Assembly: GCA_009779295.1 (NCBI GenBank)
Contig: WREN01000112.1
Location: 1 to 7,282, forward strand
Reading direction: 5' to 3'
DNA: 7,282 nucleotides
Source of the DNA: Oscillospiraceae bacterium
GTDB lineage: Bacteria > Bacillota > Clostridia > Oscillospirales > CAG-272
In this document: positions 5,638 through 7,282 of the stretch, piece after piece
Layout: each line of letters begins with the position of its first letter
How positions within the stretch are numbered: the stretch's first letter is position 1
Made by a program: the position numbers and the translations under genes
The notes under the pieces: generated by a model
Database searches by the model: none
Seen by the model: the letters and a program-made list of their open reading frames with translations, nothing else
Told to the model about the DNA's origin: nothing

Positions 5638-7282
5638 TTATATATTTTTCCCTCACGTATTTGTCAATCGCAGCGGCAGCTTGTTTTCCCGCGCCCATCG
5701 CGAGAATGACCGTCGCCGCGCCGCTCACCGTGTCGCCGCCCGCGAATACGCCTTCGCGCGACGTGGAAACTTCGTCCTCGCCTGTGACGATACAGCCCCA
5801 TTTGTTGGTTTCAAGCCCGGGCGTCGTCATCCTGATGAGCGGATTCGGACTCGTGCCGACGGCGATTATCACTGAATCGACTTCGATGTCGAACTCCGAA
5901 CCCGCTTTCGGTTTCGGGCTGCGCCTGCCTGAAGCGTCCGGCTCGCCCAATTCCATTTCCACGCAGGTGATTGACGTAACGTTGCCAGCGCCATTCATGG
6001 CGTTTTCGTCCGCGTTAATTGAGGTCGGGTTAGTCAGCACTTTGAAGATGATCCCCTCTTCTTTGGCGTGGTGAACTTCCTCGATCCGCGCCGGCATTTC
6101 GATTTCGCTCCGGCGGTAGATGATATAAACTTCGTCCGTGCCCAATCTTTTTGCGCAGCGGGCTGCGTCCATCGCGACGTTGCCGCCGCCGACAACGGCG
6201 GTTTTCCTGCTCGGTTTGATTGGCGTGACGTGAGCCGCGTCATATGCTTTCATCAAATTCACGCGCGTGAGAAACTCGTTCGCGGAGTAAACGCCGTTAC
6301 TGCTCTCACCGGGGATGTTCAAAAAGCCCGGCAATCCCGCGCCGCTGCCGATGAAAACGGCTTTGTAACCCTGCTCGAACAGATCGTCCACACTCAACAC
6401 GCGCCCGATAACCATGTTCGTTTCGATTTTCACGCCAAGGGCGCGGATGTCGTCGATTTCCCGCGTGATGATGTCGTTGGGCAGCCTGAACTCCGGTATG
6501 CCGTAAACCAACACGCCGCCTGGTTCATGCAGGGCTTCGAATATCGTCACGTCGTAACCCATCTGCGCCAAATCTCCCGCGCACGTCAAGCCCGCCGGTC
6601 CTGAACCGACAACAGCAATTTTGTGACCGTTGTTGAACCATTCGGCTATTTTCGCCGCGTTCTCACGCCAATCCGTCGTGCCGTCGATATGAATTACGGG
6701 ACACGTAAGCGTTTCCGCCCACTTTTCGATGGGTTCTTCCGAACGGTTTGCTACGAAATCGAAGAATCTTTGATTTTGTTCATCCGAAAATCCTTGCGTA
6801 CTCTTACGTTGTTTCACACGTTCCAAGCGTATGTCAAGCGGTGCTTTGAGATATACAGCAAGATCGTAATCAATTCCTTCAAAGTCGCCCTTGCACGCAG
6901 AAATAACATACGAGCCGTGCTTTTCAATATCGTCACGCATCATCTTTTCGTATTCCTCACGCGGACGTTCCTTTGTATACTTTTCCTCGAAGGCGTAATC
7001 TTCGTGATCCATAAATTTATAGTTCAGAATCCGCGCAAGTTCGCGACCGAGAGTAGTTTTGCCGCTGCCGTTGAGCCCGAATACGATTATGCCGCGGGGT
7101 TTATTTGTCGTCATATTCTTAGCCGCCCAATCCGCGCAGAAACGTTCCAAACGCCCGATCGCGACGCTCTCGCCTTTGATCGCGCGTACGCATTTCGCTT
7201 CGCATTGCGTCTCCTGCGGACAAACGCGTCCGCATATCGCCGGCAGCGAATTGGTTTCTTTTATTTTCAAAAAGGCGTTTGC
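5624..7282 (-). CDS. gltA: NADPH-dependent glutamate synthase (GltA/NfnB-type) with inserted P-loop kinase-like domain; N-terminus off the right edge
   Basis: There are 552 visible residues, numbered here from the codon at 7282. The N-terminal iron-sulfur domain shows cysteines 17, 21, 27 and 31 in ICGRVCPQETQCEAKC. After ERFCADWAAKN (to 56) comes a foreign P-loop domain (57-217). The flavoprotein then resumes with NGHKIAVVGSGPAGLTCAGD (FAD-binding GSGPAG 226-231), GGVLVYGIPEFRLP, the NADPH site VVGGGNVAMDAAR (363-375), and the C-terminal FAD motif GVFAGGDTVSGAATV (511-525). Without the insert the rest has normal family length, the missing start being about 60-70 residues. The enzyme passes electrons from NADPH through FAD and Fe-S clusters, for glutamate synthesis with a GltB-type partner or as an NfnB electron-bifurcating subunit; the partner gene is not in view. 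It is GC-richer than the other genes. TTG at 7270 is an internal Leu, not a start. It overlaps lacI by 14 bases. Confidence 0.93.
   Translation of the reverse strand, partial: ANAFLKIKETNSLPAICGRVCPQETQCEAKCVRAIKGESVAIGRLERFCADWAAKNMTTNKPRGIIVFGLNGSGKTTLGRELARILNYKFMDHEDYAFEEKYTKERPREEYEKMMRDDIEKHGSYVISACKGDFEGIDYDLAVYLKAPLDIRLERVKQRKSTQGFSDEQNQRFFDFVANRSEEPIEKWAETLTCPVIHIDGTTDWRENAAKIAEWFNNGHKIAVVGSGPAGLTCAGDLAQMGYDVTIFEALHEPGGVLVYGIPEFRLPNDIITREIDDIRALGVKIETNMVIGRVLSVDDLFEQGYKAVFIGSGAGLPGFLNIPGESSNGVYSANEFLTRVNLMKAYDAAHVTPIKPSRKTAVVGGGNVAMDAARCAKRLGTDEVYIIYRRSEIEMPARIEEVHHAKEEGIIFKVLTNPTSINADENAMNGAGNVTSITCVEMELGEPDASGRRSPKPKAGSEFDIEVDSVIIAVGTSPNPLIRMTTPGLETNKWGCIVTGEDEVSTSREGVFAGGDTVSGAATVILAMGAGKQAAAAIDKYVREKYINEKS
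6632..7114 (-). other. P-loop kinase/AAA-type NTPase domain embedded in frame in the glutamate synthase gene
   Basis: About 161 residues with no counterpart in GltA lie between the Fe-S domain and the first FAD motif. The domain opens with Met and reads MTTNKPRGIIVFGLNGSGKT, with Walker A GLNGSGKT and a following LGRELARIL helix. Next come a substrate-side acidic motif MDHEDYAFEE, the core strand SYVISACKGDF, a lid-like arginine region LDIRLERVKQRK, and a closing segment FFDFVANRSEEP to IHIDGTTDWRENAAKIAEWF. This is the shape of small shikimate- or gluconate-kinase-like P-loop proteins, known as free-standing AAA-family ATPases in Clostridia. Start and end resemble a complete small protein placed in the linker. 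GC is about 42 percent over 6721-7020 by hand count, against 60 percent or more in sampled blocks of the flavoprotein part. No ribosome site precedes its Met, so separate translation is not expected. The substrate is unknown. Confidence 0.85.

Noticed and set aside
6068..6604. Plus-strand open frame opposite the glutamate synthase gene
   Set aside because: High GC lowers stop frequency, so long antisense frames are expected here. The minus-strand frame carries complete FAD and NADPH motifs and accounts for the sequence.
7112..7140. Independent translation start for the embedded kinase at ATG 7114
   Set aside because: The bases upstream (GGCGGCTAAGAAT) lack a convincing AGGAG-type site, and the frame is open through from the Fe-S domain, so a single fused product is simpler.

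Overview
All recognisable genes in this window lie on the minus strand, so transcription runs from the right edge to the left edge. The content suggests a low-to-moderate GC Firmicute, most likely an anaerobic Clostridia-type bacterium. The reasons are a bacterial V-type (A/V) ATPase operon in the Enterococcus/Clostridia order (G/H, I, K, E, C), strong AGGAGG-type ribosome sites, a clostridial-style NADPH-dependent glutamate synthase, and two TTG starts. The species cannot be named from this sequence.

Right part (about 7282 to 4118): a GltA/NfnB-type flavoprotein gene runs off the right edge. It carries an unexpected in-frame P-loop kinase-like domain of about 160 residues, inserted in the linker between its N-terminal iron-sulfur domain and its FAD/NADPH domains. 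The stop of this gene overlaps the start of a complete LacI-family repressor gene. One base after the repressor stop begins a SAM-dependent methyltransferase gene. That gene has lost its SAM-binding core through an internal, frame-breaking deletion and is read here as a pseudogene.

Middle (4117 to 4012): a 106-bp intergenic region. It holds a likely extended -10 promoter and a 22-bp imperfect palindrome lying over the -10, a good candidate operator for the MarR protein encoded just downstream.

Left part (4011 to 1): an apparent operon of a MarR regulator followed closely by V-type ATPase genes: peripheral-stalk subunit G/H, membrane stator subunit I, rotor ring subunit K, peripheral-stalk subunit E and the start of subunit C, which is cut by the left edge. 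Gaps are 15 bp or less, or the genes overlap. The catalytic A and B genes, and F and D, would be expected further left. The rotor subunit keeps the polar side chains of the known sodium site, so a sodium-coupled enzyme is plausible. The MarR protein probably controls its own transcription and that of the ATPase.

The main points of interest are the kinase domain inside the glutamate synthase subunit, the MarR-led V-ATPase operon with its operator-like dyad, and the methyltransferase deletion with an apparent short-homology junction. I saw no RNA genes, CRISPR arrays, insertion sequences or strong intrinsic terminators, and no gene-free stretch longer than 300 bases.
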